A stretch of 64,000 bases of DNA from NCBI RefSeq assembly GCF_900155475.1, contig NZ_FXAM01000001.1:4226881-4290880 (forward strand), in the 5' to 3' direction. This DNA comes from Methylomagnum ishizawai (GTDB taxonomy: Bacteria > Pseudomonadota > Gammaproteobacteria > Methylococcales > Methylococcaceae). The first letter of the stretch is position 1, and every line of letters starts with the position of its first letter. A program made the translations under genes and the position numbers. A model generated the notes under the pieces. That model made no database searches, was not told the origin of the DNA, and was given only the letters and a program-made list of their open reading frames with translations. This document shows, piece by piece, positions 24,537 to 32,960 of the stretch.

Positions 24537-26296
24537 GGTTTGAGTTTGTTCAGCAGTTTCTTGATGTGGTCATTCTTCTTGGGCGACAGCTTGGCATCGA
24601 GTTGACTTACCCCCTGGACCAAGGCCAACAGCGCGGCCTTGTCGGCGGCGGACCAGGAAACCGCCGCCTGTTCCGCCAGGGAACGCAATTCCTGGAACCA
24701 TTGGCCGCTGATGCCCAGCCTGATCCATTCGGCTTTCTCGCGGGCCATGCGCTCGTGGAACCGTTCGACCCGCTGGCTTTCCTCGCTCATCGCCGCCCAG
24801 CGGGCTTGCCGTTCGGCTTCCTCGTGGGCCAGCCGGGCCGCTTCTTCGGCCTGTCGCCGGGCGCGTTCCGCTTCCTCGCGGCGCTGAACCTCGGCCTCGG
24901 TGCGGGTTTTCGCCTGGGCTTCGCGCTGGCGTTCCAGCTTGGCCGCGCAGGCGCGGGCGGCGGCAAGATGCGGTTCGCACAGGGCGGCGAGTTCCGGCCA
25001 GTCCCGCGCCGGTGCTTCCCACGGCTCGGCCTCGACCAGCAGCCAGCCGAACGGCAACAGGCCGGTGCGCTGGTCCTTGTCGTGGGCGGCGAGCCAGAGG
25101 GTGCGGGTTTTAGCTTCATAGGTATATGGTTGCTTGTCTGTATCCTTGTCCTTTTCCAGTAGGATTTTGATATTCCGCACGCCGTCAAGTGTTACCGATT
25201 CGGCCCCGGAATGGCGTCCAACACGCAATAAGAAGGCTCGACCTTCATCCAATTTGCCACGGGCGAATTCCAAAAGTTTTCGCATGGATTCATCCCAAAG
25301 CGGATCGAGAAAACCACGCTGGCGTAGGATGTCGCATTCGGTCAGCAGGATGGGCCAATAGAAGGCGTTGCAAGCCTGGGCTATTTGCAATATGTCGAAG
25401 TGCAAGCCAGCGGCGGGTATTTGGCGTTTACCTCCCCGGCCAGTCCTTGGAATACCTGTAAGACTTTGAATATTAAGCTGACCGGAAAAGGCTCTATACC
25501 GCCAGCCATAAATACATTCTAGGGCTTGATAAATTTCCTTTTTATCTGCCGTAGATTGGCGATAAGTCCCTTGATTATCAAAAGGATGTTTTTTCCGATT
25601 TACCGCAAAGCAAACATGCATCGCAGGCAAATCATCCTCAGCTTGCCAAGATGCGTCGGATAATTGCAAAAGGCGCAATGGATCAAGCTCGAAGCCACCT
25701 TCGAATATCTCTTCATTACGCTTTTTAAAGATGCCCGGCTGTCGTTTCTCGCGTTTTTTCTTCTCGTAATCAGGCAAGCCTTCGGTCTGGAATAATTCAG
25801 CATCCCATTTGCTAAGTGGCATCCGATTATTCACTTTATCCAAAAGCACTGTTCGTATCGCTCCTTTGATCGATGACCCGAACAATATAGGCTTATTGGT
25901 TATCTGGTTATAAGGAAGGCGTTGGATAGCCAAACGGTTAATATCCTTTTTTCCATCACCCTTATATTGGGTAGTCTGGCCAACTCGGCTAGCGTAAAAC
26001 TCCGCCACGCCCGGCAACACCGGAACCCGGTTGACCGCCTGCGCCTGCAAAATCCCGCGCCGCTCGAAGAAAAACCGCTGCACCGCCTTGAGCATATCGG
26101 CATCGGGCTTGGCGCTGGCGATCCGCAACAATTCCTTGCGGTCCCCGTCCAGCAGCACATCCAGGGCCGAAATATCGAACTCGTGCAAAACGCCGTCCTC
26201 GATGACGTAATTCGTCGGTTCGTAGCTGTCCCCGGTGCCGATGTGGATGGGCGACAGGGGCGTGAAATGCAGCCGGTAGCTCTGGAACGGATTCAT
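24533..26296 (-). CDS. csm5: type III-A effector subunit Csm5 with coiled-coil extension
   Basis: The 587-residue protein begins with the Csm5 RAMP signature YRLHFTPLSPIHIGTGDSY, then TNYVIEDGVLHEFD and a Gly-rich region (ILFGSSIKGAIRTVLLD). Csm5 caps the 3' end of the crRNA. The last 170 or so residues are unusual: an Ala/Glu/Arg coiled coil (EAEVQRREEAERARRQAEEA) followed by a small helical domain ending KKNDHIKKLLNKLKP. Typical Csm5 proteins are 350-450 residues. I chose the ATG at 26296 because it overlaps the csm4 stop (ATGA). The middle of the gene is more AT-rich than its neighbours. Confidence 0.85.
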   Translation of the reverse strand: MNPFQSYRLHFTPLSPIHIGTGDSYEPTNYVIEDGVLHEFDISALDVLLDGDRKELLRIASAKPDADMLKAVQRFFFERRGILQAQAVNRVPVLPGVAEFYASRVGQTTQYKGDGKKDINRLAIQRLPYNQITNKPILFGSSIKGAIRTVLLDKVNNRMPLSKWDAELFQTEGLPDYEKKKREKRQPGIFKKRNEEIFEGGFELDPLRLLQLSDASWQAEDDLPAMHVCFAVNRKKHPFDNQGTYRQSTADKKEIYQALECIYGWRYRAFSGQLNIQSLTGIPRTGRGGKRQIPAAGLHFDILQIAQACNAFYWPILLTECDILRQRGFLDPLWDESMRKLLEFARGKLDEGRAFLLRVGRHSGAESVTLDGVRNIKILLEKDKDTDKQPYTYEAKTRTLWLAAHDKDQRTGLLPFGWLLVEAEPWEAPARDWPELAALCEPHLAAARACAAKLERQREAQAKTRTEAEVQRREEAERARRQAEEAARLAHEEAERQARWAAMSEESQRVERFHERMAREKAEWIRLGISGQWFQELRSLAEQAAVSWSAADKAALLALVQGVSQLDAKLSPKKNDHIKKLLNKLKP

Positions 26297-27279
26297 GCGG
26301 CGTCCTTGGGTTCGGGTAAACGGATGGCCAAGGCTGGGGCATAGCCTTGGTGGACGGTTTTCTCGATGGTCTTGGACAGCGAGCCATCGCCGCCCAGCCC
26401 GCGCCCGACGAACAGCCTGGGCGCGAATTCCCGTGGCGTCAGGACCGCGCCGGTCTGGGCCAGCAACACCGGAGCCTTGAACGGCCCGCCCGGCAGATGC
26501 ACGCCGATATCGCCATGCCGCCCGAACCGGGTGAAGGGCTGGTAGAAACTGCGCCCAGGATCGAAGCCGCACCCCTGTGGCGCGGACGGCGCGAGCGTCA
26601 GCCAGGCGTCGGCGTCGGGCTGGCCGGGCAGTTCGACCGGCTCCAAGCTTTCCACCGCGAATTTACCCAGCCCGATGCTGGCGTCCCGCCCGAAACCCAC
26701 CGCGCCGATATCGTCCAGCAGGGTCCGCAACTCGGCGTCGGACAGCCGGCTTTCATCCAGGACCACATAAATATCCAGCCGGATGCCGGGCGGCGGGTCG
26801 CCCGCCTGCTTGGGTTTCTGGTCGAACCACCATTGATCCATGGCGTAGGGTGCGAACTGGCCCGTCCCCGTGGTGCCGGTTTCCCGGTTCAGGGCGTTGT
26901 GTGGCTGTGGATGGGAAGCGGGGGCCGCACCGGGCACCACGCCCGGCGGCAGGCTGTGCAGCAGCCACGTCCCAACCGGATCGGCGAAGCGCCCGGCGGG
27001 CAGCCAAGCCAGTTTCTTCACCGCCTTGCGGTCCTCGCCCTCCACCTTGAAACAGGCAACCGGCAGGCTGGGACGCGGCCAATAACCCGGCGGCAGGGCA
27101 TCCGAAACCACGGCGTAGGGGCGGCCTTGGGTGTAGCCGTCCAGGACTTGCCCCAAGCGGTCCACGCCGTGGCGGTTGCGGAACGCCCAGCACAATTGGC
27201 CGAACAAGGTATCGCCCAGCGGGCGGGTGCCGAAGGCGGACAGCGGGCGGATACGGACACGGTAGGGCGTCATATTCAT
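26293..27279 (-). CDS. csm4: type III-A effector subunit Csm4
   Basis: The 328-residue RAMP protein has the Csm4 start YRVRIRPLSAFGTRPLGDTL followed by FGQLCWAFRN, and a later Gly-rich loop (GFGRDASIGLGKF). Csm4 binds the 5' handle of the crRNA and contacts Cas10. Shine-Dalgarno AAGGA precedes the ATG at 27279; a second ATG lies two codons on. It is followed directly by csm5. Confidence 0.87.
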   Translation of the reverse strand: MNMTPYRVRIRPLSAFGTRPLGDTLFGQLCWAFRNRHGVDRLGQVLDGYTQGRPYAVVSDALPPGYWPRPSLPVACFKVEGEDRKAVKKLAWLPAGRFADPVGTWLLHSLPPGVVPGAAPASHPQPHNALNRETGTTGTGQFAPYAMDQWWFDQKPKQAGDPPPGIRLDIYVVLDESRLSDAELRTLLDDIGAVGFGRDASIGLGKFAVESLEPVELPGQPDADAWLTLAPSAPQGCGFDPGRSFYQPFTRFGRHGDIGVHLPGGPFKAPVLLAQTGAVLTPREFAPRLFVGRGLGGDGSLSKTIEKTVHQGYAPALAIRLPEPKDAA

Positions 27280-27298
27280 ATTTCCTTGGCGGCGGCTG

Positions 27299-27532
27299 TT
27301 ATTCGAGTTCCAAGCGCTTTTCATATTCGCCTTGCGGCTCACGGGTTAGGGGTTCGCCTTCCCGGGCGCCTGCGGTGGCCTCGAAGAAGCCGACCGGCCA
27401 GCCATTGGCATCGCGTTCCGGTTCCGGTTTTTCCAAGGTCCAGAAGATGATTTCCACCCGGTGGTGGCGGAGTTCCGGGGGCACCGGGATGGAATCCGGG
27501 GCGTCTTCGACGATTTGGCGTATGGGGTTCAT
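27299..27532 (-). CDS. orphan antitoxin-like small protein between csm4 and csm3
   Basis: The 77-residue acidic protein begins MNPIRQIVEDAPDSIPVPP and then has RVEIIFWTLEKPE and FFEATAGAREGEPLTREPQG. It resembles VapB-like/DUF2281 antitoxins that normally precede a VapC toxin, but no toxin is nearby. A near-perfect Shine-Dalgarno sequence (AGGAGG) supports translation. It lies inside the effector operon, 19 bp before csm4 and 30 bp after csm3. The family match is from memory of sequence patterns. Confidence 0.65.
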   Translation of the reverse strand: MNPIRQIVEDAPDSIPVPPELRHHRVEIIFWTLEKPEPERDANGWPVGFFEATAGAREGEPLTREPQGEYEKRLELE

Positions 27533-27562
27533 AAAACGGCCTCCTGGGTGGGAATCGGTGAA

Positions 27563-28294
27563 TTACGCCGCAGCGCTGAAAGGGGCTTGCTTGATGGCTT
27601 CGATAACATCCAAATCTTCCTTGCCTTCGAGCTTCAGCGCGGTGAATTTGACCTTGCCATAACCCCGCGAACCGGACCCGCCCAGGCCGGTGAGTTCCAG
27701 CAATTTCAGGCCGCGCCACAGGGTGGGCAGCAATTCCTCGCCGTCGTGGACGCGCAAGGTCAGGTTGAAGTCGAACCGCGCCCCGGCAGGCACCCGCTCG
27801 GTGTTGCGGGGATGCTCGGCCACACCCCGGATGCGGTCGATCATGTTTTCCATCTTGGTTTCGGTGAACAGCAGGTTGCGCTCCCGCATCATGACTTTCC
27901 AGGTGGCTTCCAGGGCGCAATCCCAGAACGCCAGCCGGGTCGGGCCGATTTCCTTGACCAAGGTTTCGTGGGCACCGTTGCCTTCCGGGGCACCGCCGAA
28001 CAGGCGGAGGATGTCCTTCGCCCGTTGCCTATCCGCTTCCGGCACGTCCTTGATGTGCTTGAAGCCCAGCGGACTGCCTTGGGTCAAGGCAACCACGCCG
28101 AGTTCCCATTCCAATAGGCTGCGGATTTTGCCCTTGAGGCTGGAGCCGGGTATGTAGGGTTCCAGGGTCACGGGGTTCTTGATGACCGGGTTGTCGGTGC
28201 CGCCGATGTGCATTTCGGTATTGCCGGAGCCGATATGCAGCCCCGAAACCAGTTCCAGAGTGCCGGTGAGTTTTTGGATCGCGGTGAGTTTCAT
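27563..28294 (-). CDS. csm3: type III-A backbone RNase subunit Csm3
   Basis: The 243-residue RAMP protein has TGTLELVSGLHIGSGNTE, then GGTDNPVIKNPVT with the catalytic Asp (about residue 34) that cuts target RNA at 6-nt intervals in this family. YIPGSSLKGKIRSLLEWE and the Gly-rich GLGGSGSRGYGKV follow. Several copies form the crRNA-binding filament. The catalytic Asp is present, so target RNA cleavage should be intact. Confidence 0.93.
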   Translation of the reverse strand: MKLTAIQKLTGTLELVSGLHIGSGNTEMHIGGTDNPVIKNPVTLEPYIPGSSLKGKIRSLLEWELGVVALTQGSPLGFKHIKDVPEADRQRAKDILRLFGGAPEGNGAHETLVKEIGPTRLAFWDCALEATWKVMMRERNLLFTETKMENMIDRIRGVAEHPRNTERVPAGARFDFNLTLRVHDGEELLPTLWRGLKLLELTGLGGSGSRGYGKVKFTALKLEGKEDLDVIEAIKQAPFSAAA

Positions 28295-28313
28295 CGGGAT
28301 GTTTCCTTGGCTT

Positions 28314-28700
28314 TCAATCTTTTGGGCGCACTTGCTTGTAAAAGCCCATGAAGGCTTCCCAGAACAGTTTGCAGTGGGTCAGGGTCTTGGCGTCCTGTAC
28401 TTGGCCGAGAGTGTGGCCCATCAAGGCCACGAAATCCGGGTTCACAAGCTTGCGTCCCTCGGCATAGGCGGCTTTGGCGTTCACCATGCGGATGAACGGC
28501 AAATATTCGGCGAACTTATCGGGTTGCTGGCCGACACGGGTTTCCCACAGCACGATTTCATCGTAGAAACGGCGTAGTTGGGTGGGTTTATTGGTGCGCT
28601 CATCCCCGGCTATTTTTTCGGCTTTCTCTTTTGCCACATCGCTGAACAATCCGGGATTCAATGAACCGCCGAATTGAACGTCATCGGTAATCTTTGCCAT
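28314..28700 (-). CDS. csm2: type III-A small subunit Csm2
   Basis: The 128-residue, mostly helical protein contains the Csm2 pattern TNKPTQLRRFYDEIVLWE, a middle helix with a Lys (VNAKAAYAEGRKLVNPDFV), and the C-terminal FWEAFMGFYKQVRPKD. Csm2 forms the inner filament of the complex. A good Shine-Dalgarno sequence (GAGGGGAAAAC) precedes the start. It follows cas10 by 9 bp. Confidence 0.92.
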   Translation of the reverse strand: MAKITDDVQFGGSLNPGLFSDVAKEKAEKIAGDERTNKPTQLRRFYDEIVLWETRVGQQPDKFAEYLPFIRMVNAKAAYAEGRKLVNPDFVALMGHTLGQVQDAKTLTHCKLFWEAFMGFYKQVRPKD

Positions 28701-28709
28701 GTTTTCCCC

Positions 28710-31523
28710 TCAATCGCGTTGCAGATACAGGTAAGTGAATAAGGCGATCCTGTAGGCCGCCCCGTGTTTTTTGATGCCGTCTTCGGCGATACGCTGGGCT
28801 AGCTCGGATTGCAGGTCGCGGCGCAAGGCTTCCCGCTGCTTCGGGTCTTCAATATCCCGGAACCGGGTCTCCACCAGCCGCCGGGTTTGATAGGCGAAAT
28901 GCGAATGCCACAGGGCGTTCTCGATGGCGATGTTCGGGGTTTCGCCCCGTGCGATGGCCGCTTGATACGCCTTTTCCTGCTCCGCCATGTCGATGTATCG
29001 CAGCAGGCCGTAGAGGTAGCCCGTGGACAAGCCTTGTCCACCCGCAAGGTCGGCCAGCTTCTTTTCCAGCTTCATCAGTTCATCGAAATCCGCCCAGGCC
29101 ACCGATTCCCCGAAGGCGGTGGCGGCGTTCTTGGGCACGGGATGGGTCTGTTCCGGGTTGTGGGTCTTGGCCGCGTCCAGGGCGTCCTCCGCCAATTCGG
29201 CCAATTGCCGGATGGGCAGGCCCGGCTTGGTCATGGAGAGGCCAGCCGAGAAATGAATCTCCTGGTTCCCGGCCACATAGCGGGCGAATTCGGTTTTCAT
29301 GGTCTGCGCCAGCCCGAGCGTCGAATGCCACGGGCCGACCAGGAAAAAATCATCCCCGCCCGCGAACACGGTGTAGGTGTCGGGATAGTCCGTCGCGCAC
29401 AGCCACGGCAGGTATACGGCGAAAAAGGCGTTCATCTGCCGCGATAGCGCGGCCATCTTGGCGAAGCTGGGCCGCTCCATCCCCTTCTGGAAAATCCGGC
29501 CCAGGTTGTCCACGTCGCCCTTGAGGGTCGTCAGGGCTTCCGCGCCGACCCAGCGGCCTGGATTTTTCTCGTCTGGCTGCCGGTCGTCGCGGGCCAAATG
29601 GTTGAGGGTCTTGGGCAAATCCAAGCTTTCGTTGTCCCGGTCCTCCGGATCCAGGCCGTCGTATTTGCCCAGCGCGGCCTCGTCCAAGTCGGTGGCGCGG
29701 AAACGCGGGATGTAGGCGTTGATGTGGCGGCGGGCGTAGCCGTGCCACAACGCCGCGCCGCCGGACTCGGGTAGCGAGAAATCCCAGGCGCGGCGCAGGT
29801 TGTAGGTTTTAGCTTCCTGGCCGAACTTGCCGGTTTCGTCCTCGGTGGCCGTGAACAGGACATGGAAGCCGAAAATATCCAGCCGCAACTGGTTGAGATT
29901 CTGGCCTTCGTACAACGGCTGGACGCGCTCGCTGGTGACGAGCAGGCGATTCCGATTCGCCAGCCAATGGCCGATGTCGATCTGGTCGGCGGCTAGCCGG
30001 TTCATCCAGACGCCGCCTTCCTTCACCTCGGCGGGGGAACGCCCGTCGATCTTGCATTCGCCTTCTTTGAATCGCTCCAGAAAATCATCGAACACCGCCG
30101 GGGCTGGCGCCTCGCCGCACAGGCCGAAACGGCGCAGCTTGGCGGTTTCCAAAGCTCTGAACAGGCGTTCCATCAAGCCACGGAACGGGCTGGGTTCATC
30201 CTTTCCGCCCGCCCGGAAATCGTCGCAACGGGCCGGGACGCAGGCGATGCCGATGCCCGACTGGCCGAAGCTGTGCCGCAAAAACCAGCGGTCGAATTCC
30301 GCCCGCACCGCGTCGAGTGTCGCCAGGGTCTCCGGCGTGTTCGGCGCGACGATCAGGAACTTGCCCGCCGCGTTGACGACCTGGCTGGTGGCGGGCAGGC
30401 CCAGCGCTTCCAGAATCCTGAGCGCGGCCAATTCGGTCAGCAGGGACACGTAGAACGAACGGCCCCGCAGCAGCTTGGCGGCGCGTTTCTGGGTCTCGCC
30501 GCCGGTCGCGAAGATGAAGTCCTGAATGCCGAACAAATCGCCCTGGACCAGCAGGAATTTTTCTTCCTCCCACGCTTGCCGCGACAGGTCGAGGCTTTCC
30601 CGTTCCCGGTCCCATTGGGCGCGAAGCCGTTCCCGGACCTGCGCGGGATCATCCTCGCGGTCGGCGTGGTAGCGCCATAGGGCCACGGCCAGCGCCGCTG
30701 TGGTCTTGGAGTGGTCGTACAGGGACACCTCGGGCCGCACCTTCCCCCCGATGCCCGCCGTCGCGGCGGGGATGGCGTGGGTGTAGGCGAGCCACAGGCT
30801 GTCGAAGTGGTCGAGCCAGAGGGGCAGGTTTGCGCGGTGTGGCTCCGGTATCCGTTCCAAGCCCTCGCGGAATCCATCCCACAGCGCGAGATATTCGGCC
30901 TGCGCCGCAGTTTTGCCGACGTTTTCGCATTGCTCGGCCCGCATCGGAAAGATGGCTGCGGGCGACAGCGGCCTGAGCTGATAGCGCCAAGCCGGTGTTT
31001 CTGCCCGGTCTTCCGGGCGGTCCAGGCAGATGCTTTCCAGCAGGGTCCATTGCCGGGTGGTGTAGTGGTCGAGCTTGCGGCCCGGCTCCTCGTCCGCCGC
31101 CTGGTTGTAGGCCGCGAACTCCTCCCGCTCGAACCCGGACGCCAGCCGGTCGGCGGTGGCGACGATCCATTGCAAGTGGGTTTCCGGTTTGTGGTGGCGG
31201 GCGGCGGCGTTGATGAGAGAATCGTCGGCGTCCCGTGTCCGCCAAGGCGCGAACGGGGCCATGTCCCCGCCGACCAGCCGGGGCAGGTGCTTTTCGAGCA
31301 GGTCGAAGCCTATCGCCGTATAGGCCGCGTGGACATGGGTATGCCGCCCATTGAAAAAAGGGCAATAGTTCTGCTTTTCGAGGTCGGCGCGGGTGTTGTT
31401 CTGGCCATCGGCGCTGTCCAGGGCTTCCGGTATCCGGGCGCGTTCGGCGAACTTGCCCAGGTCGTGGAGGTACGCGGCCAGGGCAACCCGGCAGGCGGCG
31501 GCGAGGCGGGGGTGGTCGGTCAT
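28710..31523 (-). CDS. cas10: type III-A signature protein Cas10/Csm1
   Basis: The 937-residue protein carries an HD nuclease motif at residues 20-21 (LAAYLHDLGKF), a first Palm domain, a zinc-type middle region and the second Palm with the cyclase motif GGDD (VFAGGDDFFLVGP, about 720). The D4 helical domain follows. With HD and GGDD both present, single-stranded DNA cleavage and cyclic oligoadenylate synthesis should both be possible. I chose the ATG at 31523, which has Shine-Dalgarno AAGGGAAG. The open frame extends 69 bp upstream into the preceding gene. Confidence 0.95.
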   Translation of the reverse strand: MTDHPRLAAACRVALAAYLHDLGKFAERARIPEALDSADGQNNTRADLEKQNYCPFFNGRHTHVHAAYTAIGFDLLEKHLPRLVGGDMAPFAPWRTRDADDSLINAAARHHKPETHLQWIVATADRLASGFEREEFAAYNQAADEEPGRKLDHYTTRQWTLLESICLDRPEDRAETPAWRYQLRPLSPAAIFPMRAEQCENVGKTAAQAEYLALWDGFREGLERIPEPHRANLPLWLDHFDSLWLAYTHAIPAATAGIGGKVRPEVSLYDHSKTTAALAVALWRYHADREDDPAQVRERLRAQWDRERESLDLSRQAWEEEKFLLVQGDLFGIQDFIFATGGETQKRAAKLLRGRSFYVSLLTELAALRILEALGLPATSQVVNAAGKFLIVAPNTPETLATLDAVRAEFDRWFLRHSFGQSGIGIACVPARCDDFRAGGKDEPSPFRGLMERLFRALETAKLRRFGLCGEAPAPAVFDDFLERFKEGECKIDGRSPAEVKEGGVWMNRLAADQIDIGHWLANRNRLLVTSERVQPLYEGQNLNQLRLDIFGFHVLFTATEDETGKFGQEAKTYNLRRAWDFSLPESGGAALWHGYARRHINAYIPRFRATDLDEAALGKYDGLDPEDRDNESLDLPKTLNHLARDDRQPDEKNPGRWVGAEALTTLKGDVDNLGRIFQKGMERPSFAKMAALSRQMNAFFAVYLPWLCATDYPDTYTVFAGGDDFFLVGPWHSTLGLAQTMKTEFARYVAGNQEIHFSAGLSMTKPGLPIRQLAELAEDALDAAKTHNPEQTHPVPKNAATAFGESVAWADFDELMKLEKKLADLAGGQGLSTGYLYGLLRYIDMAEQEKAYQAAIARGETPNIAIENALWHSHFAYQTRRLVETRFRDIEDPKQREALRRDLQSELAQRIAEDGIKKHGAAYRIALFTYLYLQRD

Positions 31524-31536
31524 GGGCTTCCCTTCA

Positions 31537-32667
31537 TCAGGCGATATGGATTTGGATAGTGTTCGGGTCGATGCCGTAGTCGCTGTAACCACGCCTACCC
31601 CGATTATTAATTCGGAAATTTTGGGCTAGGCGCTCGCCGAGTTCGTTGTTCAAAATCCCGTTGATGCGGGCGATTTTTTCATTGAAGAACCCCGTTTTCA
31701 TGCCGTCCTTCATGGCATCGTCGGTTTTCTCCGTGCCCCGCTCATCGCCAACCACGCCTTCGTAGATACTCTGGAATTCTGCGGCGTACTCATAGCGGTT
31801 GCGCCTGTCCGCTTCCGGCTTTGGCAGCGGCTTTTCGTTCAGCACGGTGCGAGTAACGACCCAGAGATAAAAAGCGAACAGGCTGGGCGGCAAGGCGACG
31901 GCGATTCCGTTGGCGCGTAATTCACGGGCGGCGCGGTCGATGACCAATTCCGGCGCTTCGTGGGCGCGGCGGGCGAGGTCGATGGTTTCGCTGAAACCGG
32001 CCTGCCCATTGAGCAAGCGCCCTGGAATGTCGTCGCGCAGCCGGATGAAGGGGATTTCCGCCAGGATGACCTCGGCCTGTGAGGTGTCCAGGGGCCGGGG
32101 ATGGTCCCCGCGTGTATGGATGATCTGGCTGGCGGGGGTCGGGTAGAAGAATTCCGGGTGGCTTTCGTAGTCCGGCGTCACCAGCACATGGGAGAGGCGG
32201 TCCTGCCGCCGCCCGAACAGGGAAAGCGCGTAGCCCGCGTAATAGCCCATGGTCTTGCGCCCCCCGGCGATGGAGACATGCAGCGCCGCGTCCGGGTCCA
32301 GCGTGTACTGGCGGATGGCCTGGGCGATGTGGTCGGCCAGCCATTCGTTTTCCTGGGGGGTGCGGATGTCGTCCAATCCGTTGCCCTCGCGGTCGTGGAC
32401 GACATGGATGTTCCCGGCGTCGAAGGCGATTGCGGGCAATCCGTAATCCTCGCACAGCCGGTGGAACTTGCCGGTTTCCGGTTGGAGCAGGCTGAGGCGT
32501 GCCCGGTGGGCACCTTCCCGCGTGGTCAACAGGTGGATTTCGGTGGGCACGAATCGCGGCTCGCCCGCGACCGCCAGCGCGTACAGGGTCTCGGTCAATA
32601 TCTGGGGGCTGAGGCCGCACACGGCGACCAGGATGCGGCGGGGGAAATCTTTGGGTGAATGGTACAT
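31537..32667 (-). CDS. CARF protein of the Cas_NE0113 (TIGR02584, Csm6-like) family
   Basis: The 376-residue protein has a Rossmann-like CARF domain: ILVAVCGLSPQILTETLYAL, then VHDREGNGLDDIRTPQEN and the ligand-pocket segment HVSIAGGRKTMGYYAGYAL. The C-terminal half (about 200-376) is helical and basic, but I find no R-X4-6-H HEPN motif in it. It may therefore be a ring nuclease or a sensor rather than an RNase, although the family is often annotated Csm6. It is the first gene of the effector operon, 13 bp before cas10, with Shine-Dalgarno CAGGAA and an operator 60-75 bp upstream. Confidence 0.82.
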   Translation of the reverse strand: MYHSPKDFPRRILVAVCGLSPQILTETLYALAVAGEPRFVPTEIHLLTTREGAHRARLSLLQPETGKFHRLCEDYGLPAIAFDAGNIHVVHDREGNGLDDIRTPQENEWLADHIAQAIRQYTLDPDAALHVSIAGGRKTMGYYAGYALSLFGRRQDRLSHVLVTPDYESHPEFFYPTPASQIIHTRGDHPRPLDTSQAEVILAEIPFIRLRDDIPGRLLNGQAGFSETIDLARRAHEAPELVIDRAARELRANGIAVALPPSLFAFYLWVVTRTVLNEKPLPKPEADRRNRYEYAAEFQSIYEGVVGDERGTEKTDDAMKDGMKTGFFNEKIARINGILNNELGERLAQNFRINNRGRRGYSDYGIDPNTIQIHIA

Positions 32668-32727
32668 CGCTACGTTCCTGTGTGGGGTGGGTGGAAGTGT
32701 AGCGATTCAGCGGCGTGGCGCGGTATA

Positions 32728-32741
32728 TGACAAGCTTGTCA
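32728..32741. promoter_or_regulatory. palindromic operator TGACAAGCTTGTCA (site 3)
   Basis: A 14-bp perfect palindrome is centred about 67 bp upstream of the first gene of the effector operon. It shares ACAAGCTTGT with sites 1 and 2. Confidence 0.65.
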
Positions 32742-32860
32742 GTATTTTTGCGTCACTCCGGGCGTGGTTTGGATCGTCCCTCTTGCTTTATATCCGGGGT
32801 GATCCGCTGTGGATGGAAAGGGCCGATCTTTACCACCAGAATGCGTAAAGAGTCGGAAGC

Positions 32861-32938
32861 GGCGGGAGGGACGCGGGCGCGGGGCATATTTCGGCGCACG
32901 GATCGGAACGGTCCCAGGAAGCCATCGGCCAGGACCGG
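32861..32938 (+). repeat. direct repeat flanking the CRISPR-Cas locus (right copy)
   Basis: It matches 19012-19089 in the same orientation; the first 26 bases are identical. It ends 23 bp before the first 433-bp tandem unit. A shorter CCCAGGAAG motif within it recurs at several places in the island, so it may be one member of a wider repeat family. Confidence 0.6.
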
Positions 32939-32960
32939 GCACGGATCGAAGCGAAGGGCG

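Noticed and set aside
28441-28454. TTCACAAGCTTGCG, similar to the CRISPR-locus palindrome
   Set aside because: Only half of the palindrome matches, and it lies inside csm2 coding sequence, far from a start codon.
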